A stretch of 64,000 nt of DNA from Streptomyces hygroscopicus subsp. hygroscopicus. Its GTDB lineage: Bacteria; Actinomycetota; Actinomycetes; Streptomycetales; Streptomycetaceae. Below the pieces are notes generated by a model. That model was not told the origin of the DNA, made no database searches, and saw only the letters and a list, made by a program, of their open reading frames with translations. The stretch's first letter is position 1. Every line of letters begins with the position of its first letter. The position numbers and the translations under genes were made by a program. Below, one piece after another: positions 7,723 through 17,569 of the stretch. The stretch lies in NCBI RefSeq assembly GCF_001553455.1, contig NZ_BBOX01000081.1, positions 1 to 64,000 of the forward strand. The letters run 5' to 3'.

Positions 7723-8856
7723 CTACCGCCCGTTGAACGCGTCCTTCAGGCGCGAGAACAGCCCCTGCTGCCCCGGTTTGAACTCGCCGGTCGGGCGCTC
7801 CTCACCGCGCAGCTTGGCCAGCCGCCGCAGCAGCTCCTCCTGCTCCGGGTCGAGCTTGCTCGGGGTGGTCACCTCGACGTGCACGATCAGATCGCCCCGG
7901 CCGCCGCCCCGCAGATGGGTGACGCCGCGCTGGTGCAGCGGGATCGACTGGCCGGACTGGGTGCCGGGCCGGATGTCGACCTCCTCCAGGCCGTCCAGCG
8001 TCTCCAACGGCACCTTGGTGCCCAGTGCCGCCGCCGTCATCGGGATGGTCACCGTGCAGTGCATGTCGTCGCCGCGCCGCTGGAAGACCGGGTGCGGGAC
8101 CTCGTGGATCTCCACATAGAGGTCGCCCGCCGGGCCGCCGCCCGGGCCGACCTCGCCCTCACCGGCCAGCTGGATCCTGGTGCCGTTGTCCACACCGGCG
8201 GGGATCTTCACGGTCAGGGTGCGCCGCGAGCGGATCCGGCCGTCGCCCGCGCACTCCGGGCACGGGGTCGGCACCACGGTGCCGAAGCCCTGGCACTGCG
8301 GGCACGGCCGCGAGGTCATGACCTGGCCCAGGAAGGACCGCGTCACCTGGGAGACCTCACCGCGGCCCCGGCACATGTCACAGGTCTGCGCCGAGGTGCC
8401 CGGCGCCGCGCCCTCGCCGCTGCACGTCGTACACACGACCGCGGTGTCGACCTGGATGTCCTTGGTGGTCCCGAACGCGGCCTCGCTGAGCTCCACATCG
8501 AGACGGATCATCGCGTCCTGACCGCGCCGGGTCCGGGACCGCGGACCGCGCTGCGAGGCGGTGCCGAAGAAGGCGTCCATGATGTCGGAGAAGTTGCCGA
8601 AGCCCGCGCCGAAGCCGCCGGCGCCACCGCCGCCCGCCCCGGACATCGGGTCCCCGCCCAGGTCGTAGACCTGCTTCTTCTGCGGGTCCGACAAGACCTC
8701 GTAAGCGGCGTTGATCTCCTTGAACCGCTCCTGGGTCTTCGGATCCGGATTCACGTCCGGATGCAGCTCGCGGGCGAGCCGGCGGAATGCCTTCTTGATC
8801 TGGTCCTGCGAGGCATCACGCGGCACGCCCAGGACTGCGTAGTAGTCCGTCGCCAC
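7723..8856 (-). CDS. dnaJ: Molecular chaperone DnaJ (DnaJ2 type)
   Basis: 377-residue Hsp40 co-chaperone that stimulates the DnaK ATPase. J domain (residues 1-70) with the HPD motif in ELHPDVNPD, Gly/Phe linker (GAGGGGAGGFGAGFGNF), four zinc-finger repeats CTTCSGEG, CDMCRGRG, CPQCQGFG and CPECAGDG, then the two substrate-binding beta domains. GTG start 8856 immediately follows the TAA stop of hrcA (8857-8859), with a ribosome site inside the hrcA end (ggcggag). It is thus the second gene of an hrcA-dnaJ operon under the CIRCE operator upstream. Its terminal bases resemble the repeat array beyond the stop. Confidence 0.97.
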   Translation of the reverse strand: MATDYYAVLGVPRDASQDQIKKAFRRLARELHPDVNPDPKTQERFKEINAAYEVLSDPQKKQVYDLGGDPMSGAGGGGAGGFGAGFGNFSDIMDAFFGTASQRGPRSRTRRGQDAMIRLDVELSEAAFGTTKDIQVDTAVVCTTCSGEGAAPGTSAQTCDMCRGRGEVSQVTRSFLGQVMTSRPCPQCQGFGTVVPTPCPECAGDGRIRSRRTLTVKIPAGVDNGTRIQLAGEGEVGPGGGPAGDLYVEIHEVPHPVFQRRGDDMHCTVTIPMTAAALGTKVPLETLDGLEEVDIRPGTQSGQSIPLHQRGVTHLRGGGRGDLIVHVEVTTPSKLDPEQEELLRRLAKLRGEERPTGEFKPGQQGLFSRLKDAFNGR

Positions 8857-9873
8857 TTACGACTCCGCCAGGATCTGTCCGACGTAACGTGCCACTGCGC
8901 GTACCGCTCCCATCGTTCCGGGGTAGTCCATGCGGGTCGGTCCGACCACGCCGAGTTTGGCGACCGCCTCGTCGCCGGAACCGTAGCCGACCGCGACGAC
9001 CGAGGTGGCGTTGAGCCCCTCGTGAGCATTCTCATGCCCGATGCGCACGGTCATCCCCGAGTCCTTGGCCTCGCCCAGCAGCTTGAGGAGGACGACCTGC
9101 TCCTCGAGCGCCTCCAGAACGGGCCGGATCGTCAGGGGGAAATCATGCACGAAACGCGTGAGGTTCGCGGTGCCGCCGATCATCAGCCGCTCCTCGGTCT
9201 CCTCCACCAGCGTCTCGAGCAAGGTCGACAACACGATCGAGACGGTCCCCCGGTCCTCCTGTTCGAAGGACTCCGGAAGATCCTGCACCAATTGCGGCAC
9301 ATCCGCGAAACGCCGCCCCACGACCCGGCTGTTGAGCCGGGCGCGCAGATCGGCCAGCGAGTCCTCGGTGACCGGCGCCGGGCAGTCGATCATGCGCTGC
9401 TCCACCCGCCCGGTGTCCGTGATCAACACCAGCATCACCCGCGCGGTGGCCAGCGGCAGCAGCTCCACATGGCGCACCGTGGATCGGGTCAGCGACGGGT
9501 ACTGCACGACCGCCACCTGCCGGGTCAGCTGCGCCAGCAGCCGGACCGTGCGGCCCACCACGTCGTCGAGGTCGACCGCACCGTCCAGGAAGTTCTGGAT
9601 GGCCCGCCGCTCCGGGCTGGACAGCGGCTTGACCCCGGCCAGCTTGTCCACGAAGAGGCGATAGCCCTTGTCCGTGGGGATCCGCCCGGCGCTCGTATGC
9701 GGCTGGGCGATGAAGCCCTCGTCCTCCAGAGCGGCCATGTCGTTGCGCACCGTGGCCGGGGAGACCCCCAGCCGGTGCCGCTCGGTGAGCGCCTTGGAGC
9801 CGACCGGCTCCTCCGTCCCCACATAGTCCTGGACGATGGCACGCAGCACCTCGAGTCTGCGTTCGCTGAGCAC
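8857..9873 (-). CDS. hrcA: Heat-inducible transcriptional repressor HrcA
   Basis: 338 residues, the usual Streptomyces length. It represses heat-shock genes by binding CIRCE inverted repeats. The N-terminal winged helix is visible in [21 protein letters not shown] and [33 protein letters not shown]; a GAF-like core follows. GTG 9873 is chosen because ggaggt lies seven bases upstream and the conserved [10 protein letters not shown] follows directly; the longer frame to 9921 would cross the operator. A CIRCE element 42 bases upstream indicates autoregulation. Last gene boundary: TAA then GTG of dnaJ with no gap. Confidence 0.96.
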   Translation of the reverse strand: MLSERRLEVLRAIVQDYVGTEEPVGSKALTERHRLGVSPATVRNDMAALEDEGFIAQPHTSAGRIPTDKGYRLFVDKLAGVKPLSSPERRAIQNFLDGAVDLDDVVGRTVRLLAQLTRQVAVVQYPSLTRSTVRHVELLPLATARVMLVLITDTGRVEQRMIDCPAPVTEDSLADLRARLNSRVVGRRFADVPQLVQDLPESFEQEDRGTVSIVLSTLLETLVEETEERLMIGGTANLTRFVHDFPLTIRPVLEALEEQVVLLKLLGEAKDSGMTVRIGHENAHEGLNATSVVAVGYGSGDEAVAKLGVVGPTRMDYPGTMGAVRAVARYVGQILAES

Positions 9874-9914
9874 CCCGCGCACCTCCAGTCCAGCGGTCTC
9901 ATCAGGTCGTCCGC

Positions 9915-9941
9915 CTGGCACTCACACGGCACGAGTGCCAG
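9915..9941 (-). promoter_or_regulatory. CIRCE operator (HrcA-binding inverted repeat)
   Basis: Perfect 9-bp inverted repeat ctggcactc, nine-base spacer, gagtgccag. The CIRCE consensus is ttagcactc-N9-gagtgctaa, so arm sequence and spacer length match except for the outer two or three bases, where G/C replaces A/T as is usual in this GC-rich genus. It lies 42 bases before the hrcA start, between a possible promoter and the gene, where repressor binding would block transcription. Confidence 0.93.
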
Positions 9942-9953
9942 AACCCCTCCGCC

Positions 9954-9984
9954 AGTGTACGGCGGGGTGCGGTGGCATGGGCAA
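9954..9984 (-). promoter_or_regulatory. Possible promoter of hrcA-dnaJ
   Basis: On the minus strand TTGCCC (9979-9984) and TACACT (9954-9959) are separated by 19 bases. Each matches four of six bases of the vegetative consensus. The transcript would start about where the CIRCE element begins. The spacer is longer than ideal, so this is a tentative call supported mainly by its position relative to CIRCE. Confidence 0.4.
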
Positions 9985-10037
9985 GAGCTGCCGTCGGCAG
10001 CAACTCTCCACCACCCCCGCTGAGCTAGCGTCGCGGT

Positions 10038-10760
10038 ATGGAGACGTGTTGGGAAGAGGCAGGCTGGGAACGGCTAGCACCGGGTGTGGCCCGCCGCCGG
10101 ATGCCGGAGTGGGACGAGACGGTCGGCGTGGTCGTCGGCCGGACCGGCATCCTCGTCGTGGACACCGGCGCGACCCTGCGCGCCGGGGCCGAGCTGCGCA
10201 CCGCGATCACCCGGCTGACCGGCCGCCGTCCCACCCGGATCGCGTTCACCCATCCGCACTTCGACCACGTGCTGGGCTCTGCCGCCTTCGCGGGCTGCGA
10301 GGTGTACGGGGCCACGGGCGTGGACGAGCTGCTGCGCCGTGAGCGGGAGGCGCTGCGCGAGGACGCGATCCGCCACGGGGTGGACCGGGGAGCCGCCACC
10401 GAGGCGGTGGACCATCTCGTCGGCCCGCACCACCTGGTCTCCGGGGAGCTGACCCTCGACCTGGGCGACCGGCCGGTGCTGCTGGCCAATGTGGGGCCCG
10501 GCCACACCGCCCATGACCTGGCCGTTCTGGTGCCAGGCCGGCCCGAGGTGGTCTTCTGCGGCGATCTGGTGGAGGAGTCCGGCACCCCCCAGGCCGGACC
10601 CGACGCGATCCCCGGCCACTGGCCCGCCGCCCTCGGCCGGCTGCTCGCGCTCGGCGGCGAGGACGCGCTGTACGTCCCGGGGCACGGCTCCGTCGTGGAC
10701 GCCGCCTTCGTCCGCGCCCAACGCGACGAACTGGCCGCCCGCTTCGGCGTGTCCACCTGA
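10038..10760 (+). CDS. MBL-fold metallo-hydrolase
   Basis: 240 residues. Metallo-beta-lactamase fold: ILVVDTGATLRAG strand, zinc motif THPHFDHVLG, later histidine in GPGHTAHDLAVLV, VVFCGDLVEESG (bridging Asp) and YVPGHGSVV. The pattern resembles small hydrolases related to glyoxalase II and QuiP-like proteins; substrate unknown. It starts at ATG 10038, is divergent from hrcA and is followed after 36 bases by the DUF3097 gene in the same direction. Nothing links it to the heat-shock operon beyond adjacency. Confidence 0.88.
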   Translation: METCWEEAGWERLAPGVARRRMPEWDETVGVVVGRTGILVVDTGATLRAGAELRTAITRLTGRRPTRIAFTHPHFDHVLGSAAFAGCEVYGATGVDELLRREREALREDAIRHGVDRGAATEAVDHLVGPHHLVSGELTLDLGDRPVLLANVGPGHTAHDLAVLVPGRPEVVFCGDLVEESGTPQAGPDAIPGHWPAALGRLLALGGEDALYVPGHGSVVDAAFVRAQRDELAARFGVST

Positions 10761-10796
10761 GCGGGCGGGCGCCCGGCGCGCGCTATCGTCATCCGG

Positions 10797-11615
10797 ATGC
10801 GACAGTACGACCCGGACCTGACCCCGCCCTGGAAGCGGCAGCGGCCCGCCCCCGAGGTCCCCGCCGAACCGGACCTCGTCGTGGAGGAGGTCACCACAGG
10901 GTTCTGCGGTGCGGTGATCCGCTGCGAGAAGACCGCCCAGGGCCCCACGGTCACTCTTGAGGACCGCTTCGGCAAACATCGCGTCTTCCCCATGGAGCCG
11001 CGCGGTTTTCTCCTCGAGGGGCGTGTCGTCACCCTGGTACGCCCGCGTGCGGCGGCCCCCTCCGCGCCCCAGCGCACGGCCTCGGGATCGATCGCCGTTC
11101 CGGGAGCCCGCGCGAGGGTCGCCCGCGCGGGGCGCATCTACGTCGAGGGGCGCCATGACGCGGAGCTGGTCGAGCGGGTCTGGGGCGACGACCTGCGCGT
11201 CGAGGGCGTCGTCGTGGAGTACCTGGAGGGCGTCGACGACCTGCCCGCCATCGTCGACGGCTTCTCCCCCGGTCCGGACGCCCGGCTCGGCGTCCTCGTC
11301 GACCACCTGGTGGCGGGCTCCAAGGAGTCCCGTATCGCCGCGCAGGTCACCGGCGAGCACGTGCTGGTCCTCGGCCACCCCTACATCGACATCTGGGAGG
11401 CCGTGAAGCCGTCCTCCGTCGGCATCCCGGCCTGGCCGACCGTGCCGCACGGCCAGGACTGGAAGAAGGGCGTCTGCCGGGCCCTGGGCTGGCCGGAGAA
11501 CACCGGGGCCGCCTGGCAGCGGATCCTGTCCTCGGTCCACTCCTACAAGGACCTCCAGCCGGAGCTGCTGGGGCGGGTCGAAGAGCTGATCGATCACGTC
11601 ACCGCGGGGCGGTAG
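10797..11615 (+). CDS. DUF3097 family protein
   Basis: 272 residues from ATG 10797. The sequence matches the actinobacterial DUF3097 family: N-terminal YDPDLTPPWKRQR, central RIYVEGRHDAELVERVWGDDLR, which resembles a Toprim-like acidic segment, then LGVLVDHLVAGSKE and HPYIDIWEAVKPSSVGI, ending in a charged helical tail. The EGRHD and DHLV segments suggest a Toprim-type metal site, but I know of no assigned function. Same strand as and close behind the metallo-hydrolase; convergent with hemW. Confidence 0.85.
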   Translation: MRQYDPDLTPPWKRQRPAPEVPAEPDLVVEEVTTGFCGAVIRCEKTAQGPTVTLEDRFGKHRVFPMEPRGFLLEGRVVTLVRPRAAAPSAPQRTASGSIAVPGARARVARAGRIYVEGRHDAELVERVWGDDLRVEGVVVEYLEGVDDLPAIVDGFSPGPDARLGVLVDHLVAGSKESRIAAQVTGEHVLVLGHPYIDIWEAVKPSSVGIPAWPTVPHGQDWKKGVCRALGWPENTGAAWQRILSSVHSYKDLQPELLGRVEELIDHVTAGR

Positions 11616-11741
11616 CCCCGGCCCACGGCCGCCCGTCGGCACGGTGGCGGGCCGGCCGCACCGCTCCGCGACGGCCGGGACGCTCCCCCGGCCAAGGCGC
11701 CGGCACGCCCGGCGGGTAGCGCTCCCCGCGCCGGGGCGCGG

Positions 11742-12974
11742 TCAGTCCACCAGGTCGCGCACCACCGCGTCCGCCAGCAGCCGCCCGCGCAGCGTGAGCA
11801 CGGCCCGCCCCCGCCCGTACGGCTCCGGCTCGAGCAGACCGTCCTCCAGCGCCCGCGCCGCGGCCGCCGCCCCGGCCGGGCGCAGCAGCTCCCGTGGGCA
11901 CCCCTCGGCCAGCCGCAGCTCCAGCAGGATCCGCTCCACCCGGCGCTCCTCGTCGGAGAGCAGCTCCCGGCCCGCGCCGGGGGACCTGCCCTCGCCCAGG
12001 GCCTGCGCGTAGGCCCCGGGGTGCTTCACGTTCCACCACCGCACGCCGCCCACATGGCTGTGTGCGCCGGGTCCGGCGCCCCACCAGTCGGCGCCGCGCC
12101 AGTACAGCTCGTTGTGCCGGCAGCGCCCGCCGGGCGAGGTCGCCCAGTTCGAGACCTCGTACCAGGCGAATCCGGCGGCCGACAGGGTCTCCTCGGCGAT
12201 CAGATAGCGGTCCGCGTGCACATCGTCGTCGGTCATCGGGACCTCGCCGCGCCGGATCCGCCGCGCCAGCTGGGTGCCCTCCTCGACGATCAGCGCATAC
12301 GCCGAGATGTGGTCCGGCCCCGCCCCGAGGGCCGCCTCCAGGGACGCCCGCCAGTCCGCGTCGCTCTCCCCCGGCGTCCCGTAGATCAGGTCCAGGTTCA
12401 CATGGTCGAACCCGGCCGCCCGCGCCTCGGCCACACACGCCTCCGGCCGCCCCGGGGTGTGCGTACGGTCCAGCACCTTCAGGACGTGCCGGCGGGCGCT
12501 CTGCATGCCGAAGGAGATCCGGTTGAACCCCGCCTCGCGCAGCTCCGCCAGATACCGCGGACCGACCGACTCCGGATTCGCCTCGGTGGTGACCTCGACC
12601 CCGTCGGCGAGCCCGAACTCGTCCCGGATCGCCCCGAGCATCCGCCCGAGGTCCGCCGCGGCGAGCAGGGTCGGGGTCCCGCCGCCGACGAACACGGTCT
12701 CCACCGGCCTCGGGTCGTCCCCCAGCACCTTCCGCGCCAGCCGCACCTCCTCGGCGACCAGCTCGGCGTAGTTGTCCCGGGAGGCGAGCACACCGCCGGA
12801 ACCGCGCAGCTCACTGGCGGTGTAGGTGTTGAAGTCGCAGTAGCCGCAGCGGGTGGCGCAGTACGGCACATGCAGATAGAACCCCAGCGGCCGCCGCTCC
12901 GCCCCCGCCAAAGCGGTCGCGGGCAGTGCGCCGTCCTCGGGCACGGGCTCACCATCAGGCAATACGGAAGGCAT
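11742..12974 (-). CDS. hemW: Radical SAM heme chaperone HemW
   Basis: 410 residues. The radical SAM cluster motif CATRCGYC follows GFYLHVPY, then ETVFVGGGTPTLL, GMQSARRHVLKVLDRTHTPG and NLDLIYGTPGESDADWRASLEAA, all diagnostic of the HemN/HemW group. The CxxxCxxC plus extra Cys and shorter C-terminus favour HemW (heme delivery) over coproporphyrinogen dehydrogenase HemN. ATG 12974 is chosen as the start of the conserved reading; longer in-frame extensions run through intergenic repeats. Convergent with the DUF3097 gene. Confidence 0.92.
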   Translation of the reverse strand: MPSVLPDGEPVPEDGALPATALAGAERRPLGFYLHVPYCATRCGYCDFNTYTASELRGSGGVLASRDNYAELVAEEVRLARKVLGDDPRPVETVFVGGGTPTLLAAADLGRMLGAIRDEFGLADGVEVTTEANPESVGPRYLAELREAGFNRISFGMQSARRHVLKVLDRTHTPGRPEACVAEARAAGFDHVNLDLIYGTPGESDADWRASLEAALGAGPDHISAYALIVEEGTQLARRIRRGEVPMTDDDVHADRYLIAEETLSAAGFAWYEVSNWATSPGGRCRHNELYWRGADWWGAGPGAHSHVGGVRWWNVKHPGAYAQALGEGRSPGAGRELLSDEERRVERILLELRLAEGCPRELLRPAGAAAAARALEDGLLEPEPYGRGRAVLTLRGRLLADAVVRDLVD

Positions 12975-13040
12975 GCCCCCATTGTCCGGCACGGCCGGGG
13001 CCCCTGAAGACGACGAGCCCCGGGCCCCGGGAACGCGGCG

Positions 13041-13124
13041 CGCGGCCCCCCGGTGACGGCGAGCCCCGGACTCCGGGAAGCGCGAAGCGCGGCCCCCCGG
13101 TGACGGCGAGCCCCGGACTCCGGG
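13041..13124. repeat. Exact 37-bp direct repeat upstream of hemW
   Basis: A 37-bp sequence beginning cgcggccccccggtgacgg occurs identically at 13041-13077 and 13088-13124 (period 47). A diverged copy of its second half lies further left (13015-13030). The repeat lies in the 188-bp gap between the hemW start and the SpoIIE-phosphatase stop. It contains cccggactccggg, a short internal palindrome, so each copy could fold. Confidence 0.85.
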
Positions 13125-13162
13125 GAGCACGGGGTCACGGACCCCGGCTCGGCCCGGCTCGG

Positions 13163-15235
13163 CTAGACCTCGGCCTGACCCGGCTGGACCGCCTTCAGGA
13201 CCAGCATCGCCAGGTCGTCGTCCGGCGGCTCCGCCGCGAACTCGTCCACCGCCCGCCGCACCCGTTCGGCGACCTCCCGCGCGCTCAGCCCCGCGCACAG
13301 CGCGAACGTCGCCGCCAGGCCGTCCTCGTCGTCGAACTGCCGGTCACCGGATCTGTGCTCCGTCACCCCGTCCGTCACGCACAGCAGTGTTTCCCCGGGC
13401 GCCAGCTCGAACGATTCACTCTCGTACCCCACCTCGTCCACGACGCCCAGCAGTATCTGCGGCGCCGCGACGGTCCGCACCTCGCCCCCGGGCCGCAGTA
13501 CCAGCGGCAGCGGATGGCCCGCGCTGGCCAGGGTGCAGCGCACCCCCTCGCCCTCGCCCAGCGGCTCCAGCTCCCCGTACAGCATCGACAGGAACCGCGG
13601 GACCCCGCCGCCGCCCGCCGGGAGCCCCGGGCCGGCGGTGCCGACGAGGTCCCCGTCCACCAGTTCCACTGCCCCGGCGGAGCCTTCCGCCGCCTCCACA
13701 CCGGCCGCCACGGCCCCCGCGGCGCCCTCGACCGCCTGTTCCACCGCCTCCTCGCCCAGCAGCTGGTTGAGCCGGTCCAGGACCTCCCCCACGCCGTATC
13801 CCTCGCGGGCGAGCAGCCGCAGCCAGGGCCGGACCAGACCGGTCACCACGGCCGCCTCCGGGCCGTTGCCGCAGACGTCGCCCAGGACGAAGCACCAGCG
13901 GCCGTCGCCGGCCTGGAAGATGTCATAGAAGTCGCCGCCGGCCGAGATGTCGCCGGTCGGCTCGTACACCACCGCCGACTCGACCCCGGGGATCCGCGGG
14001 ATGACGGCCGGCAGCAGCCCGCGCTGCAGCACCCGGCTGATGGTCGCCTGCCGGGTGTAGCGGCGGGCGGAGGCGAGGGCCAGGGCGACGCGGCGGGCGA
14101 AGTCCTCGATCAGGCCGACGTCTTCGGCCGGCATCCGCACCAGCCCGGCCCGCCCCAGCAGCAGCGTGCCGAGCGCACGGCCGCCCGCCACCAGCCGGCA
14201 GGCGAGGGCCGCGCCGCCGGGTCCGTAGGCGGCGGGGTCGGCCGGCCAGGGCCATGCCACGGCCCTGCCGCGGGCGGCGGCGGGCAGCTGGGGCGGCTCC
14301 TTCTCCAGCACCTGCCGCAACTCCTCGATGCGCCCCTCGCTGGCGTGCCAGACCCGGGCGAGCAGCGGCGGGCCGCTCGCGGAGTCGAGCCAGATCGCGC
14401 ACCAGTCGGCGAGCCGGGGCACCAGCAGCTGCCCGGCGAGTGAGGTCACCTTGTCCTCTTCGAACTGTCCGGCCAGCAGATCGGACGCCTCGGCGAGGAA
14501 GGTGAGCGCGCCGCGCTCGATCCACTCGGGGTCGCGGCGGGCCGGGACGCGGCTCGGCGCGGGCGCGACGATCTCGATGGCCTCCTTACGGCTTTCACGG
14601 ACGGCTCCGGCCTCCAACTGCTCCGGCTCCGTCTCGGCCCCGGTCGCGGGGTCCATGGCGGTCGCCGCGTCCCTGAAGGCCGCGCCCGCGGCGGGCCCGC
14701 CCGTGGGCGCCACGGCCATCTGGAACCACACCGACTTGGTGGCCCGCCGGTACGTCGTCCCCCAGGAGTCGGCGATCTCGGCCACCAGCCGCAGCCCGTG
14801 CCCGCCCGCGTATTCGGGCCGTTCGTAGGGATCCGGCGGGTCGCCGCGCAGCACCCGGGTGGGGTGGCGGTCGGTGACCTCGACGACCAGGGACGGCGGT
14901 TCGTCCTCGTGGTCCGACACGTCCAGCGCACAGCTCACCTCGACGTCGGTGCCGGCGTGCACCACCGCGTTGGTGACCAGTTCGCTCACCAGCAGTACGG
15001 CCTCGTCGGCGACCCGGTCGGTGATCCGGTCGGCGGCCGGGACGTCGAGTGCGGCCCATTCGGCGAGGGCGGCACGGACGAACCGGCGCGCGGCCGAGGC
15101 CGCTCGCGGTGTGCCGGGCAGGCTGGCGCGTGCCGAGGCGCTGGTACGGACGGGACCGACCCCACCCCCGACCGGTAGAACCACCCCACCGCCCTCAACC
15201 GACCCACCAGAAGTGGCAGAAGATGACGTCCCCAC
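13163..15235 (-). CDS. SpoIIE-family serine phosphatase with N-terminal HATPase and central GAF-like region
   Basis: 690 residues from GTG 15235 (ribosome site aggag, seven bases away). Three parts are visible. Residues about 45-170 form a GHKL/anti-sigma kinase-like ATPase (N box ELVTNAVVHAG; G box GGHGLRLVAEIADSWG). A middle segment, about 240-400, resembles a GAF sensor (ERGALTFLAEASDLLAG). The C-terminus is a PP2C-type SpoIIE phosphatase (SAGGDFYDIF, VLGDVCGNGPEAA, VTDGVTEHRSG, PDDDLAMLVL). An Ala/Gly/Glu-rich insertion interrupts the phosphatase after LNQLLGEEAVEQ. Such proteins can both bind a sigma factor or kinase partner and dephosphorylate an anti-sigma antagonist. Partners are not encoded nearby. 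Confidence 0.9.
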   Translation of the reverse strand: MGTSSSATSGGSVEGGGVVLPVGGGVGPVRTSASARASLPGTPRAASAARRFVRAALAEWAALDVPAADRITDRVADEAVLLVSELVTNAVVHAGTDVEVSCALDVSDHEDEPPSLVVEVTDRHPTRVLRGDPPDPYERPEYAGGHGLRLVAEIADSWGTTYRRATKSVWFQMAVAPTGGPAAGAAFRDAATAMDPATGAETEPEQLEAGAVRESRKEAIEIVAPAPSRVPARRDPEWIERGALTFLAEASDLLAGQFEEDKVTSLAGQLLVPRLADWCAIWLDSASGPPLLARVWHASEGRIEELRQVLEKEPPQLPAAARGRAVAWPWPADPAAYGPGGAALACRLVAGGRALGTLLLGRAGLVRMPAEDVGLIEDFARRVALALASARRYTRQATISRVLQRGLLPAVIPRIPGVESAVVYEPTGDISAGGDFYDIFQAGDGRWCFVLGDVCGNGPEAAVVTGLVRPWLRLLAREGYGVGEVLDRLNQLLGEEAVEQAVEGAAGAVAAGVEAAEGSAGAVELVDGDLVGTAGPGLPAGGGGVPRFLSMLYGELEPLGEGEGVRCTLASAGHPLPLVLRPGGEVRTVAAPQILLGVVDEVGYESESFELAPGETLLCVTDGVTEHRSGDRQFDDEDGLAATFALCAGLSAREVAERVRRAVDEFAAEPPDDDLAMLVLKAVQPGQAEV

Positions 15236-15420
15236 TGTGCGGCTCCTGAAGAAGCTCCGTCATAACGCCGTGTCCGTAACCGTATCCGGCACCGACAGGG
15301 TGGCAGACGGACCGCCTTGATATGCACCGAGTCACGCAAGTGAACCGCGATAAGGGGAAAATTCATGTGTCCGGCGGGCCGGTCGACCGGAAATCCGGCG
15401 CCGGACCGTATCCTTGCCCG

Positions 15421-17310
<1,890 letters not shown>

Positions 17311-17340
17311 GGCATCCTCCGGGGCCCGCGTCATTGCTTG

Positions 17341-17356
17341 GTGACTCGTGAGTAAC
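17341..17356. promoter_or_regulatory. Inverted repeat, possible repressor operator of the acyl-CoA ligase gene
   Basis: The 16-bp sequence gtgactcgtgagtaac is an imperfect palindrome with arms GT-x-ACTC and GAGT-x-AC. It lies 31 bases before the acyl-CoA ligase start. Palindromes with ACTC/GAGT half sites are often TetR-family operators, and such regulators commonly control fatty-acid genes in actinobacteria. No regulator gene is adjacent, so the binding protein is unknown. Confidence 0.4.
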
Positions 17357-17455
17357 CTTCAAGTGGTGATCAGAGTAGGGGCCGAATCCTTACCGCGTAA
17401 GGGGGTCCGCGTCACGTTGTCCTCATGAGGTGCCCAAGAGGAGCCCACGCACGCG

Positions 17456-17488
17456 GCGGGCCCGGCGCATCCCTCACGCCGGGCCCGC
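17456..17488 (-). terminator. Hairpin terminator after lepA
   Basis: Perfect 12-bp stem gcgggcccggcg / cgccgggcccgc with a nine-base loop, 81 bases past the lepA stop. There is no T tract, which is common for Streptomyces terminators. Confidence 0.7.
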
Positions 17489-17569
17489 TGACCACGCTCT
17501 TCTCCCGGCGCCGGATGCCGGCCCGGGGCGTCTTCCGGTCCTTGGCGTTCCGTCCTCGCCTCGGAGCCG

